Source: Streptomyces sp. GSL17-111 | GTDB taxonomy: Bacteria; Actinomycetota; Actinomycetes; Streptomycetales; Streptomycetaceae | DNA length: 64,000 nt | NCBI RefSeq assembly: GCF_037911585.1 | Contig: NZ_JBAJNS010000001.1 | Location: 3,094,001-3,158,000 of the forward strand | Direction of reading: 5' to 3' | Shown here: in pieces, positions 1 to 8,806 of the stretch | Position numbering within the stretch: position 1 is the first letter of the stretch | Layout of the letters: the number at the start of each line of letters is the position of its first letter | The notes under the pieces: model-generated | Databases searched by the model: none | Seen by the model: only the letters and a program-made list of their open reading frames with translations | Told to the model about the DNA's origin: nothing | Translations under genes and position numbers: made by a program

Positions 1-2
1 TC

Positions 3-599
3 CACGGGTTCGCCCGCGACGGCCGCTGGCGCACCGTCCGGGCCGACGGGCGCACGGCCGCGTTCACCTGGCGGCTCGGCGCACCGTGGCCCTGGCCGGG
101 CACGGTGACGCAGCTCGTCGAGTTGGCGGAGGACGGCACCTCCCTCACTCTCACCCTCGGCGTGGAGACGGCGTCGGACTCCTTCCCCGCACAGGCCGGC
201 TGGCACCCCTGGTGGCGGCGGAACCTCGGGCGGGGCGGTTCCGACGTCCGGGTGGACTTCCGCCCCGCCTGGCAGGAGGAGCGCGGCCCCGACCACCTGC
301 CCACCGGGCGTCGTATCCCGCCCCGGCCGGGACCGTGGGACGACTGCTTCGGTATGCCCGACGGCGTCGACGTGACGCTCACCTGGCCCGATGAGCTGGA
401 GCTGTCGGTCACCAGCCGGGCGGAGTGGCTCGTGGTCTACGACGAGCAGGAGGCCGCGGTGTGCGTCGAACCGCAGTCGGGGCCGCCGAACGGACTGAAC
501 ACCCACCCCAGGTTCGTGACGCCCATCGAGCCGCTGGAGATCAGCACCACCTGGGCCTGGCGCGGGCTGGGCGCCGGGGACGCGCGGGACGCTGGATAG
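3..599 (+). CDS. aldose 1-epimerase family protein, 3' part
   Basis: The gene is truncated by the window start; the reading frame is open from base 3. The first visible residues, HGFARDGRW, match the active-site HGFAR block of aldose epimerases (galactose mutarotase fold), in which the His takes part in sugar-ring opening. Further on are a conserved Trp-rich stretch (GWHPWWR) and a C-terminal CVEPQSGPPNG block typical of the actinobacterial subfamily. The family converts alpha and beta anomers of aldoses in the cytoplasm; the true substrate here is unknown. It ends 10 bases before pyrE, so the two are probably co-transcribed. Confidence 0.8.
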   Translation, partial: HGFARDGRWRTVRADGRTAAFTWRLGAPWPWPGTVTQLVELAEDGTSLTLTLGVETASDSFPAQAGWHPWWRRNLGRGGSDVRVDFRPAWQEERGPDHLPTGRRIPPRPGPWDDCFGMPDGVDVTLTWPDELELSVTSRAEWLVVYDEQEAAVCVEPQSGPPNGLNTHPRFVTPIEPLEISTTWAWRGLGAGDARDAG

Positions 600-609
600 G
601 CTCGGGGCC

Positions 610-1149
610 ATGACCGACGCGTGCGCTGCGCTGCTGCAGCAGATCAAGGACAAGGCCGTGGTGCACGGCAAGGTGATCCTCTCCTCCGGGAAGGAGGCCG
701 ACTACTACGTCGACCTGCGCCGGATCACCCTGGACGGCGAGACGGCCCCGCTGGTCGGTCAGGTCATGCTCGATCTCACCGCCGACCTGGACTACGACGC
801 GGTGGGCGGCCTCACCCTCGGCGCCGACCCGGTGGCGACGGCCATGCTGCACGCCGCCGCCGCCCGGGGGCGGAGGCTGGACGCCTTCGTCGTGCGCAAG
901 ACGGGCAAGGCGCACGGCCTCCAGCGCCGCGTCGAAGGACCGGACGTGGCCGGCCGCCGGGTGCTGGCCGTGGAGGACACCTCCACCACGGGCGGCTCGG
1001 TGCTCACCGCCGTCGAGGCGCTGAAGGAGGCCGGAGCCGAGGTCGTCGGGGTCGCGGTGATCGTCGAGCGCGGTGCCGCGGCGGCGATCGAGGAGACCGG
1101 GCTGCCGTACTACCAGGCCTACCGCAGTGAGGATCTGGGCCTGAGCTGA
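610..1149 (+). CDS. pyrE: orotate phosphoribosyltransferase
   Basis: PyrE transfers the phosphoribosyl group of PRPP to orotate, making OMP in de novo pyrimidine synthesis. The 179-residue length is normal. The PRPP-binding loop is visible near residues 117-129 (VLAVEDTSTTGGS), as is the KxxD/H segment around residue 97 (RKTGKAHG). The ATG at 610 lies just downstream of a weak purine-rich site inside the preceding gene's end. It probably shares a transcript with the epimerase gene. The message appears to end at the long palindrome that follows, which also holds a parS core. Confidence 0.95.
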   Translation: MTDACAALLQQIKDKAVVHGKVILSSGKEADYYVDLRRITLDGETAPLVGQVMLDLTADLDYDAVGGLTLGADPVATAMLHAAAARGRRLDAFVVRKTGKAHGLQRRVEGPDVAGRRVLAVEDTSTTGGSVLTAVEALKEAGAEVVGVAVIVERGAAAAIEETGLPYYQAYRSEDLGLS

Positions 1150-1162
1150 ACGGCTGAACGTA

Positions 1163-1198
1163 CGGAGGCGGAGGTTTCACGTGAAACCTCCGCCTCCG
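1163..1198. promoter_or_regulatory. parS-like ParB-binding site inside a 36-bp perfect palindrome
   Basis: Bases 1163-1198 form a perfect 36-bp palindrome with no loop, centred between 1180 and 1181. Its middle 14 bases, 1174-1187, read GTTTCACGTGAAAC, which is the core parS consensus known for Streptomyces ParB. The palindrome starts 13 bases after the pyrE stop, so as RNA it could also act as a terminator. I found no second copy of the core in this window. Confidence 0.85.
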
Positions 1199-1349
1199 GG
1201 ACGCCCCACCGACGCCCCCACCGACGCGCTGCCGTTCGGACGGCCCCTCCGGAGCCGGGGTCGACGTCTGGGAAGATGGGTCCGACGACGGAGTCGCCCA
1301 CGGTCAGGGAACCCCTCGAACACCCGCACACTCCCAAGGAGCGGACAGA

Positions 1350-2372
1350 ATGCCCATCGCAACCCCCGAGATCTACAACGAGATGCTCGACCGGGCGAAG
1401 GCCGGCAAGTTCGCCTACCCGGCCATCAACGTCACCTCCACCCAGACCCTGCACGCGGCCCTGCGCGGGTTCGCCGAGGCCGAGAGCGACGGCATCGTCC
1501 AGATCTCCACCGGTGGCGCGGAGTTCCTCGGCGGCCAGTACAGCAAGGACATGGTGACGGGCGCGGTCGCCCTGGCCGAGTTCGCGCACGTCGTCGCCGA
1601 GAAGTACCCGGTGAACATCGCCCTGCACACCGACCACTGCCCGAAGGACAAGCTGGACGGCTACGTCCGGCCGCTGCTGGAGGTCTCCCGCGAGCGCGTC
1701 GCCGCCGGGCGTAACCCGCTGTTCCAGTCGCACATGTGGGACGGTTCGGCCGAGACGCTGGCGGACAACCTGGCCATCGGGCAGGAGCTGCTGGCCGTGG
1801 CCGCCGCCGCCAAGATCATCCTTGAGGTCGAGATCACCCCGACCGGCGGCGAGGAGGACGGCGTCACCCACGAGATCAACGACGAGCTCTACACCACCGT
1901 GGACGACGCCCTGCGCACCGCCGAGGCCCTGGGCCTGGGCGAGAAGGGCCGCTACCTGCTGGCCGCCTCGTTCGGCAACGTGCACGGCGTCTACAAGCCC
2001 GGCAACGTGGTGCTCCGCCCCGAGCTGCTGAAGGACCTCCAGGAGGGCGTGGCCGCCAAGTACGGCCGGCAGAACCCCTTCGACTTCGTCTTCCACGGCG
2101 GCTCCGGCTCCACCGAGCAGGAGATCGCGACCGCGCTGGAGAACGGCGTCGTCAAGATGAACCTCGACACCGACACCCAGTACGCGTTCACGCGGCCCGT
2201 CGCGGACCACATGTTCCGCAACTACGACGGCGTGCTGAAGGTGGACGGCGAGGTCGGCAACAAGAAGACCTACGACCCGCGCACCTGGGGCAAGCTGGCC
2301 GAGGCCTCCATGGCCGAGCGCGTGCAGTTGGCCTGCGCGAACCTGCGCTCGACGGGTACGAAGCTCGCCTGA
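1350..2372 (+). CDS. fba: class II fructose-bisphosphate aldolase
   Basis: This glycolytic and gluconeogenic enzyme reversibly splits fructose 1,6-bisphosphate into dihydroxyacetone phosphate and glyceraldehyde 3-phosphate. It is a class II, zinc-dependent enzyme: HTDHC at residues 93-97 supplies the catalytic Asp and a zinc His, and SFGNVHG and FHGGSGS further on bind metal and the phosphates. The 340-residue length is normal for the actinobacterial form. The ATG at 1350 has an AAGGAG ribosome-binding site 6-7 bases upstream. It is monocistronic, with a strong hairpin just after the stop. Confidence 0.95.
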   Translation: MPIATPEIYNEMLDRAKAGKFAYPAINVTSTQTLHAALRGFAEAESDGIVQISTGGAEFLGGQYSKDMVTGAVALAEFAHVVAEKYPVNIALHTDHCPKDKLDGYVRPLLEVSRERVAAGRNPLFQSHMWDGSAETLADNLAIGQELLAVAAAAKIILEVEITPTGGEEDGVTHEINDELYTTVDDALRTAEALGLGEKGRYLLAASFGNVHGVYKPGNVVLRPELLKDLQEGVAAKYGRQNPFDFVFHGGSGSTEQEIATALENGVVKMNLDTDTQYAFTRPVADHMFRNYDGVLKVDGEVGNKKTYDPRTWGKLAEASMAERVQLACANLRSTGTKLA

Positions 2373-2384
2373 CGCGTGACCACC

Positions 2385-2415
2385 CTCGGGGCCCGGCGAT
2401 CCGCCGGGCCCCGAG
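2385..2415. terminator. hairpin between fba and DUF3151 gene
   Basis: A perfect 14-bp stem (2385-2398 with 2402-2415) closes a 3-base loop 12 bases after the fba stop. It has no T run, which is usual for Streptomyces terminators. It lies between two convergent genes and could serve both. Confidence 0.8.
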
Positions 2416-2460
2416 CCCGTTTCCGGGCCGGGGTGGCCGACCGAGTGGTGTCGGGACGTC

Positions 2461-2874
2461 CTACGTCAGCGTCTCGGCGGCGGTGGGGCTGCTCTCGGCC
2501 AGGAACGCCGTGCAGCGCTCGTACTCCTCCTGCTCCCCGATGGCCTGCGCGGCGCGGGCCAGGGCGTGCAGGGCGCGGAGGAACCCGCGGTTCGGCTCGT
2601 GCTCGAAGGGCACCGGGCCGTGGCCCTTCCAGCCGCTGCGGCGGAGCGAGTCGAGGCCGCGGTGGTACCCGGTGCGGGCGTACGCGTACGACTCGACGAC
2701 CCGCCCGCCCTCGTACGCCTCGTCGGCGAGCTGCGCCCAGGCGAGGGAGGAAGCGGGGTACTGCGCGGCGACGTCCGCGGGCGCGGTGCCGGCGGCCAGC
2801 GCCTCGCGCGGCCCCGGGTCGTCGGGCAGGTGGGTCGGGGGCGGACCCCCGAGCAGGTTCTCGTGAATGGCCAT
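2461..2874 (-). CDS. DUF3151 family protein
   Basis: A 137-residue acidic cytoplasmic protein with no signal peptide or membrane segment. The N-terminus MAIHENLLGGPPPTHLP and the central WAQLADEAYEGGRVVESYAYARTGYHRGL segment (first part quoted) recall the actinobacterial family of unknown function DUF3151, in which a helical, TPR-like body is common. It converges on fba and diverges from kynA, with about 100 bases between the starts. The ATG at 2874 is the first credible start. No function is known to me. Confidence 0.75.
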   Translation of the reverse strand: MAIHENLLGGPPPTHLPDDPGPREALAAGTAPADVAAQYPASSLAWAQLADEAYEGGRVVESYAYARTGYHRGLDSLRRSGWKGHGPVPFEHEPNRGFLRALHALARAAQAIGEQEEYERCTAFLAESSPTAAETLT

Positions 2875-2977
2875 GCCCCCCAGTGTGCCCTGAGCCCCGC
2901 CCTTGCCGTCGCCCCGCCGTCCGGAGATGATCGCCGCAGGCCCGGTGACCCCGGGTGGATGTGCGAGGAGACCTTCG

Positions 2978-3799
2978 ATGACCGAAAGCCCCGAGACCCC
3001 GAACCTGGACTTCGCAGGTACGACGCCGTACGAGGACTACGTACAGGCCGACGTCCTCACCCACCTCCAGAAGCCGTTCACGGACGATCCCGGTGAGATG
3101 GTGTTCCTGGTGACGACCCAGGTCATGGAGCTGTGGTTCACGGTGCTCGTCCACGAGTGGGAGACGGCCGCCCGCGCGTTGCGCGAGGACGACCTGCGGA
3201 CGGCCCTGGACGCCCTGCGGCGCTCGACGTACGAGCTCCAGTCGCTGAACGCCTCGTGGGAGCCGCTGGCGCACCTGACCCCCGCGCAGTTCAACTCCTA
3301 CCGGGCGGCCCTGGGCGAGGGCTCCGGCTTCCAGTCGGCGATGTACCGGCGGCTGGAGTTCCTGTTGGGGGACAAGTCGGCGTCCATGCTCGTCCCGCAC
3401 CGGGGCGCGCCCCGGGTCCACGACGAGCTGGAGAAGGCCCTCCACGAGCCGAGCCTGTACGACGAGGTGCTGCACTACCTCTCCCGGCAGGGCGAGGACA
3501 TCCCGGCCGAGGTGCTGAACCGCGACGTGAGCGGCAGGTACGAGCCGTCCCCGCAGGTGGAGGCCGCCTGGGCGCGGATCTACTCCGGTGATCCGGAGGC
3601 CCCGGCCGCCCGGCTCGGGGAGGCGCTGACGGAGGTCGCGGAGCTGGTGTGGCGCTGGCGCAACGACCACCTGGTCGCGACTCGCCGCGCGATGGGCTCC
3701 AAGGTCGGCACGGGTGGCTCCGCCGGGGTCGCGTGGCTGGAGAAGCGGACGACGAAGAGCGTGTTCCCGGAGCTGTGGAGCGCGCGCAGCCATGTCTGA
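2978..3799 (+). CDS. kynA: tryptophan 2,3-dioxygenase
   Basis: This haem enzyme opens the indole ring of L-tryptophan to N-formylkynurenine, the first step of the kynurenine pathway. The protein has 273 residues. Family blocks seen are TPYEDY near residue 17, ELWF at 51-54, GFQSAMYRRLEF in the middle, and near the C-terminus WRNDH (proximal haem His) followed by GTGGSAGVAWL. The position matching the distal active-site His of Xanthomonas TDO (HQxxELW) is Thr47 here. I chose the ATG at 2978, with GCGAGGAG about 8 bases upstream, over an in-frame ATG at 2903. It overlaps kynU by 8 bases. Confidence 0.92.
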   Translation: MTESPETPNLDFAGTTPYEDYVQADVLTHLQKPFTDDPGEMVFLVTTQVMELWFTVLVHEWETAARALREDDLRTALDALRRSTYELQSLNASWEPLAHLTPAQFNSYRAALGEGSGFQSAMYRRLEFLLGDKSASMLVPHRGAPRVHDELEKALHEPSLYDEVLHYLSRQGEDIPAEVLNRDVSGRYEPSPQVEAAWARIYSGDPEAPAARLGEALTEVAELVWRWRNDHLVATRRAMGSKVGTGGSAGVAWLEKRTTKSVFPELWSARSHV

Positions 3800-5075
3800 G
3801 GAAGCCGGGACGGGGGAGTCGAAGGGGAGCGCCGTGCGGGGCACGATCGAGCCGAGCGCCGTGGCGGAGGAGCTGCGGGCCGAGGCCGCGCGGCGGGACA
3901 CCGCCGATCCGCTGGCGAAGCTGCGGGACCTGTTCGTCCTCGACGACCCCGCGCACCCCGAGGGCGCCGTCTACCTGGACGGCAACTCGCTCGGGGCACT
4001 GCCGCGCGCCGTGCCCGGCCGACTGGCCGACGTCGTGGCGCGGGAGTGGGGCGAGCTGCGCATCCGCTCGTGGACGGAGTCGGGCTGGTGGGAGACGCCC
4101 GAGCGGGTCGGCGACCTGATCGCCCCGCTCGTCGGCGCCGCACCGGGCCAGATCGTCGTGGGCGACTCGACGTCGGTGAACATCTTCAAGGCGGTCGTCG
4201 GCGCCGTCCGGCGGGCCGGGTCCGGCCGGGACGAGATCCTGGTGGACTCGGCGACGTTCCCTACGGACGGCTACATCGCGCAGTCGGCGGCGCGGATGAC
4301 GGGCGCGGCGGTGCGCCCCCTGCCGATGGGGGAGATGGCGGAGGCCGTCGGGCCGCGCACGGCCGCCCTGCTGGTCAATCACGTGGACTACCGCACCGGC
4401 GAGCTGCACGACCTGCCCGGTGTCACGGCGGCGGCGCACGCGGTCGGGGCCCTCGTCGTCGCGGACCTGTGCCACAGCGCGGGCGCTCTGCCGGTGGGCC
4501 TGGACGCGCACGGCGTCGACTTCGCCGTCGGCTGCACCTACAAGTACCTGAACGGGGGGCCGGGCGCGCCCGCGTACCTCTACGTCGCGCACCGGCACCA
4601 GGCGGCGTTCGACTCGCCGCTGCCGGGCTGGCACGGCCACCGCGACCCGTTCGGGATGGTGCCGGAGTACGCCCCGGCCGAGGGCGTCTCCCGGGGCCGG
4701 GTCGGGACGCCCGACCTGCTGTCCATGCTGGCGCTGGAGGCGGCGCTGAGTGTGTGGGACGGCGTGGACGTCGCCGAGGTGCGCGCCAAGTCCCTGGCCC
4801 TGACCGACTTCTTCCTGCGGGCCGTGGACGCCTACCTCCCGCCGGGGCGGGTGCGGCTGGTGACCCCGGCCGCGCACGAGCGGCGGGGGAGCCAGATCGC
4901 CCTGGAGTGCCCGGACGCGGAGGACGTCATGGCCCGGCTCATCGCCCGGGGCGTCGTCGGCGACTTCCGGCGGCCGGGTGTGCTGCGCTTCGGGTTCACA
5001 CCGCTGTACACGTCGTTCGCCGACGTCGAGCGGGCGGCGCGGACGCTGGCCGAGGTGTCGGGGGTGCCGCGGTGA
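3792..5075 (+). CDS. kynU: kynureninase
   Basis: A fold-type I PLP enzyme that cleaves L-kynurenine to anthranilate and alanine. It has 427 residues, a normal length. The Schiff-base lysine is expected at Lys251 in CTYKYLNGGPG. The upstream DLCHSAGALP block around residue 225 carries the PLP-contacting Asp and His, and LDGNSLG near residue 62 is a family hallmark. The ATG at 3792 overlaps the kynA stop by 8 bases, so translation is probably coupled. With its neighbours it forms a tryptophan-to-anthranilate operon. Confidence 0.93.
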   Translation: MSEEAGTGESKGSAVRGTIEPSAVAEELRAEAARRDTADPLAKLRDLFVLDDPAHPEGAVYLDGNSLGALPRAVPGRLADVVAREWGELRIRSWTESGWWETPERVGDLIAPLVGAAPGQIVVGDSTSVNIFKAVVGAVRRAGSGRDEILVDSATFPTDGYIAQSAARMTGAAVRPLPMGEMAEAVGPRTAALLVNHVDYRTGELHDLPGVTAAAHAVGALVVADLCHSAGALPVGLDAHGVDFAVGCTYKYLNGGPGAPAYLYVAHRHQAAFDSPLPGWHGHRDPFGMVPEYAPAEGVSRGRVGTPDLLSMLALEAALSVWDGVDVAEVRAKSLALTDFFLRAVDAYLPPGRVRLVTPAAHERRGSQIALECPDAEDVMARLIARGVVGDFRRPGVLRFGFTPLYTSFADVERAARTLAEVSGVPR

Positions 5076-5788
5076 GCGAGGCCGAGGAGCGGGACCTCAT
5101 GGGGCTCCCCCCGGTCCCGCCCGACGCGTCCGAGCGCTACGGGGACCACCCCTCGCAGGTCGTCGACTTCTACGGGCGCCGCACCGGGCCGCGCGTCACG
5201 GTCCTGCACGGCGGCTTCTGGCGGGAGCGGTACGACCGCGGCTACCTGACGCCGTTCGCCGCCGCCCTCGCGGAGCGCGGCTTCGCGGTGGAGCTGGTGG
5301 AGTACCGCAGGGTCGGCGGCGACGGCGGCTGGCCCGCGACCTTCGAGGACGTGGACGCGGCCCTGGACCACCTGGGCGGGCCGCCGAAGGCGCTGGTCGG
5401 CCACTCGGCGGGCGGGCACCTGGCGCTGTGCGCGGCGGCCCGGCGGGAGCGGGCGGCGGACCGGGTGGTCGCCGTCGCGCCCGTCGCGGACCTCTCGCGC
5501 GCGCACGACCTGGGGCTGAGCGAGGGCGCCGTCGCCGAGCTGCTGGGCGGCCCGGAACGGGTCGGTCCGCTGCTCGCGGAGGCCGACCCGATGCGGCTGC
5601 TGCCCCGGGTGCCGGTGGAGCTGGTGCACGGCACGGCGGACCGGGACGTGCCCATCGAGCTGTCCCGCCGCTACGCCGCCGACTGGGGGGCCCGGCTGCA
5701 CCTGCTGCCCGGAGTGGGGCACTACGCGGCCTTCCACCCGACGCGGCCCGCGTTCGGCGTGCTGCTGGACGTGATCCGCCGCCCGTAG
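5072..5788 (+). CDS. alpha/beta hydrolase, probable N-formylkynurenine formamidase
   Basis: An alpha/beta hydrolase of 238 residues. HGGFW at residues 46-50 is the oxyanion-hole block typical of arylformamidases, GHSAGG at 110-115 places the nucleophile at Ser112, GTADRDVP supplies the acid and GVGHYAAF the catalytic His. Bacterial KynB is usually an unrelated metal enzyme, so this would be the analogue that hydrolyses N-formylkynurenine between KynA and KynU. The GTG at 5072 overlaps the kynU stop by 4 bases; an in-frame ATG at 5099 is an alternative. The function rests on operon position plus motifs. Confidence 0.8.
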   Translation: MSEAEERDLMGLPPVPPDASERYGDHPSQVVDFYGRRTGPRVTVLHGGFWRERYDRGYLTPFAAALAERGFAVELVEYRRVGGDGGWPATFEDVDAALDHLGGPPKALVGHSAGGHLALCAAARRERAADRVVAVAPVADLSRAHDLGLSEGAVAELLGGPERVGPLLAEADPMRLLPRVPVELVHGTADRDVPIELSRRYAADWGARLHLLPGVGHYAAFHPTRPAFGVLLDVIRRP

Positions 5789-5866
5789 AGGGTCCGTCCG
5801 CACGGCGTGCGCGAGGCCCGCACGGCGTGCCGTACGGGCCTCGGGTGCCGATGGTGGAGCGGGACC

Positions 5867-7153
5867 TCAGTCCAGGAAGGACCGGACCTGGATGGTCTCG
5901 TCCCGGCCGGGGCCGACACCGATCGCGGAGATCGGCGCGCCGGACATCTCCTCCAGCGCCTTCACGTACCCCTGCGCGTTCTTCGGCAGGTCGGCGAAGG
6001 ACTTGGCCTGTGTGATGTCCTCGGACCAGCCGGGCAGGTACTCGTAGACCGGCTTCGCGTGGTGGAAGTCGCTCTGGCTGTACGGCAGCTCGGTGACGCG
6101 CCGGCCCTCGACCTCGTAGGCGACGCACACCGGGATCTCCTCCCAGCCGGTGAGCACGTCGAGCTTGGTGAGGAAGAAGTCGGTCAGGCCGTTGACCCGG
6201 GTCGCGTAGCGGGCGATCACCGCGTCGAACCAGCCGCAGCGGCGGTCGCGGCCGGTGGTGACGCCCTTCTCGCCGCCGATGGTGCGCAGCTTCTCGCCGT
6301 CCTCGTCCAGCAGCTCCGTCGGGAACGGGCCGGCGCCCACGCGCGTTGTGTAGGCCTTGAGGATGCCGATGACGCGACTGATGCGGGTCGGGCCGACGCC
6401 GGCACCGGTGCAGGCACCGCCCGCCGTCGGGTTGGAGGACGTCACGAAGGGGTAGGTGCCGTGGTCGACGTCCAGCAGAGTGCCCTGGCCGCCTTCGAAG
6501 AGGACGACCTTGCCGTCGTCGATGGCGTTGTTCAGCACGAGCGTGGTGTCGCACACGAACCCGGAGAGCTGGTCGGCGTAGCCCAGCAGCTCCTCGACGA
6601 CCTGGTCGATGCTGACCGACCGGCGGTTGTAGAGCTTGGCGAGCACCTGGTTCTTGAAGTCGAGCGCGGCCTCGACCTTCTGCCGCAGGATCGACTCGTC
6701 GAACAGGTCCTGCACCCGGATGCCGACGCGGTTGATCTTGTCCGCGTAGGTCGGGCCGATGCCCCGCCCGGTGGTGCCGATCTTGCGCTTGCCGAGGAAG
6801 CGCTCGGTGACCTTGTCGATCTCCGTGTGGTACGGCGTGATCAGGTGGGCGTTGCCGCTGAGCAGCAGCTTGGAGGTGTCGACGCCGCGGTCCTGGAGAC
6901 CGCGCAGCTCCGCGAGGAGCACGGCGGGGTCGACGACGACGCCGTTACCGATGACCGGGGTGCAGCCCGGGGAGAGGATGCCGGAAGGCAGCAGGTGCAG
7001 GGCGTATTTCTGGTCCCCGACGACGACCGTGTGGCCGGCGTTGTTCCCGCCCTGGAACCGGACGACGTAGTCGACCGAGCCGCCGAGCAGGTCGGTGGCC
7101 TTTCCCTTCCCTTCGTCACCCCACTGAGCACCGAGCAGCACGAGCGCGGGCAC
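5867..7153 (-). CDS. purA: adenylosuccinate synthetase
   Basis: PurA condenses IMP and aspartate using GTP to give adenylosuccinate, the first step of the AMP branch. It has 428 residues, the standard bacterial length. The N-terminal GTP loop [11 protein letters not shown] is at residues 8-18, and [12 protein letters not shown] and the late TKLDVLTG guanine-recognition block are present. The GTG at 7153 is preceded by AAAGGGGTG; the longer open frame upstream is not needed. It is monocistronic and divergent from the next gene across about 208 bases. Confidence 0.96.
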   Translation of the reverse strand: MPALVLLGAQWGDEGKGKATDLLGGSVDYVVRFQGGNNAGHTVVVGDQKYALHLLPSGILSPGCTPVIGNGVVVDPAVLLAELRGLQDRGVDTSKLLLSGNAHLITPYHTEIDKVTERFLGKRKIGTTGRGIGPTYADKINRVGIRVQDLFDESILRQKVEAALDFKNQVLAKLYNRRSVSIDQVVEELLGYADQLSGFVCDTTLVLNNAIDDGKVVLFEGGQGTLLDVDHGTYPFVTSSNPTAGGACTGAGVGPTRISRVIGILKAYTTRVGAGPFPTELLDEDGEKLRTIGGEKGVTTGRDRRCGWFDAVIARYATRVNGLTDFFLTKLDVLTGWEEIPVCVAYEVEGRRVTELPYSQSDFHHAKPVYEYLPGWSEDITQAKSFADLPKNAQGYVKALEEMSGAPISAIGVGPGRDETIQVRSFLD

Positions 7154-7361
7154 AGGCGTACACCCCTTTCGGGCGGGGCATGTCCATCGTGCGGAATGGT
7201 GGGCGAACCGCTTCGGCGCCGCCGCGTCACGCGTCGTTGCGCGACGTGCGGCGCACGCGCCACCACCAAGAGCCGTGAACCGGTGCCCCGGATAGTCGAA
7301 GCCCCTGACGCAACAGCGGCAGGGGCTCTTGCACCGAGAGATTACCTGAGGAAGGACGAAC

Positions 7362-8180
7362 GTGTCGGCTCCAGACCTGCTCGTGGTCGTCGATCCGGCT
7401 GCCCGGCACATCGACGGGGAGTCCGTCCGCATCGCCAGGGACGTCCTGAGCGCCGGGCCGGGCGGCGTCAAGGTGTGCCTGCCCCGGACCCGGGAGGAGA
7501 TCGGCCGGGTGGTGGGGCGGCGGGGGCGCCGCCGTCCGGTCCTCGTCGGTGACGACACCGCCCTGCTGTGCGCGGTGGAGCAGCTGCACCGCGAGGGCAC
7601 CGGGGCGCAGGCCGTCGCGCTGGGCGTCGTTCCGGTGGGCCCGCCCGGCGCGGTGAAGCTGGCGGAGGGCATGGGGCTGCCGCTGGACGCCGTCACCGCG
7701 GCGCGCGCGGTGCTGGCCGGAGTGGACCGGGCGGTGGACCTGCTGGTCGACGAGGCGGGGGCGGTGCTGCTGGGTGGCGTGCGCATTCCGGCGGCCCCGG
7801 CGGGCGGGCTCCGGCGACGTCCGGTGCCGGCCGCCTCGGCCTCGGTGCTGGGCCCGCTCGGACGCTGCGCCGCCCGTGTGTGGCCGGGGCTGCGCGGCGG
7901 CGCGCTGCCGCTGCCCCGGCTGCGGGTGGAGGCCGACGGCGTGGTGCTGGCCGATCCGGGCAGCCCGGTGGCGGAGGTCTCGGTGCGGACGGGTCCCGGC
8001 GGGGCGGGCGGCGGGTTGGCCGAGGTGGTGGTGCTCCCGGCGGACGCCCCCCGGGCGGCCGGGGCGGTGCCGCCGGTGCGGGCGCGGGCGCGGGCCGTCA
8101 CGGTGTCGGGCCCGGAGTTCCGCACCCGGACGTGGACGGTGTCGCCGTCAGCCCTGCGGCTGACCCTGCCCCTGTCCTGA
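7362..8180 (+). CDS. degenerate diacylglycerol-kinase-like protein
   Basis: The 272-residue protein has the outline of the DAGK/sphingosine-kinase catalytic fold, starting with a Rossmann-like strand and DPAA. The two defining nucleotide motifs are altered: where GGDGT is expected there is GDDTA (near residue 67), and where the LGxxPxGTGND block is expected there is [11 protein letters not shown]. Lipid kinase activity is therefore doubtful; a structural or regulatory role is possible. The GTG at 7362 has GAGGAAGGA in front. Its 3' end overlaps the convergent regulator gene by 33 bases. Confidence 0.65.
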   Translation: MSAPDLLVVVDPAARHIDGESVRIARDVLSAGPGGVKVCLPRTREEIGRVVGRRGRRRPVLVGDDTALLCAVEQLHREGTGAQAVALGVVPVGPPGAVKLAEGMGLPLDAVTAARAVLAGVDRAVDLLVDEAGAVLLGGVRIPAAPAGGLRRRPVPAASASVLGPLGRCAARVWPGLRGGALPLPRLRVEADGVVLADPGSPVAEVSVRTGPGGAGGGLAEVVVLPADAPRAAGAVPPVRARARAVTVSGPEFRTRTWTVSPSALRLTLPLS

Positions 8181-8708
8181 CGGGCGCGGCCCGGGGCCGC
8201 CCTCCCCCCGCTCCTCGTACTCCCGCCAGCGCTCCATGATCCCCACCAGCTCGGACTGGAAGAACCTGAGGAACGCGGCGCTTTCGCCGATGCGCCGGCC
8301 GGCCGCCGAGTCCGGTCCGAGCACGGCGCGGCCGTGGTCGAAGGTGGTGAGCCAGCGGTTGAGCAGTGCCTCGCGGTTGGTCATGGACTCGTACCAGACG
8401 CCCGCGTGCACGCGGTACCGCTCGCGGCGTGACCCGGGCACGCGTTCCCGCGTCACGAGGTGCAGGGGAGCGAGGTAGCGGACGGCGCCGGAGATCGCGG
8501 CGGGGGAGATGCGCAGCCGTTCCCCGAGCTCGGCGGAGCCGAGCGCGCCCTGTTCGGAGGCGAGGAGGCACGCGAAGACGCGGGCGGCCATGCGCTGCAT
8601 CCCGGCGTCGGTCAGGTCGCCCGCCAGCCGCTCGACGAACGCGGCCACCGGGGCCGGGTATTCGAGGATCGCCGGGTCGGCCGGCTGCTTCGGTGCGTTG
8701 GGGGACAC
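8148..8708 (-). CDS. MarR/GbsR-like winged-helix regulator
   Basis: About 186 residues. A winged helix-turn-helix ([21 protein letters not shown], first part [13 protein letters not shown]) occupies the N-terminal half, followed by [14 protein letters not shown], which looks like the wing, and a helical C-terminus. I prefer the GTG at 8708, with GAGG 9 bases upstream; ATGs at 8717 and 8777 are in frame. It lies divergent from an ABC exporter operon only about 100 bases away, so it probably represses that exporter. The ligand is unknown. Confidence 0.8.
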   Translation of the reverse strand: MSPNAPKQPADPAILEYPAPVAAFVERLAGDLTDAGMQRMAARVFACLLASEQGALGSAELGERLRISPAAISGAVRYLAPLHLVTRERVPGSRRERYRVHAGVWYESMTNREALLNRWLTTFDHGRAVLGPDSAAGRRIGESAAFLRFFQSELVGIMERWREYEERGEGGPGPRPSGQGQGQPQG

Positions 8709-8806
8709 GCGGATCATCCTCGCAGGTGAACGCGGGTGCGGGCGAAGGACGGTTTTGACGTTCTCCTGACTTCGCAAAGGTGTGAAACAAGCGTAGCGTC
8801 CGTTTT

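Noticed and set aside
1119-2210. Long open frame antisense to fba
   Set aside because: It mirrors the fba codons in high-GC DNA, has no ribosome-binding site and its product is low-complexity Gly/Val/Arg.
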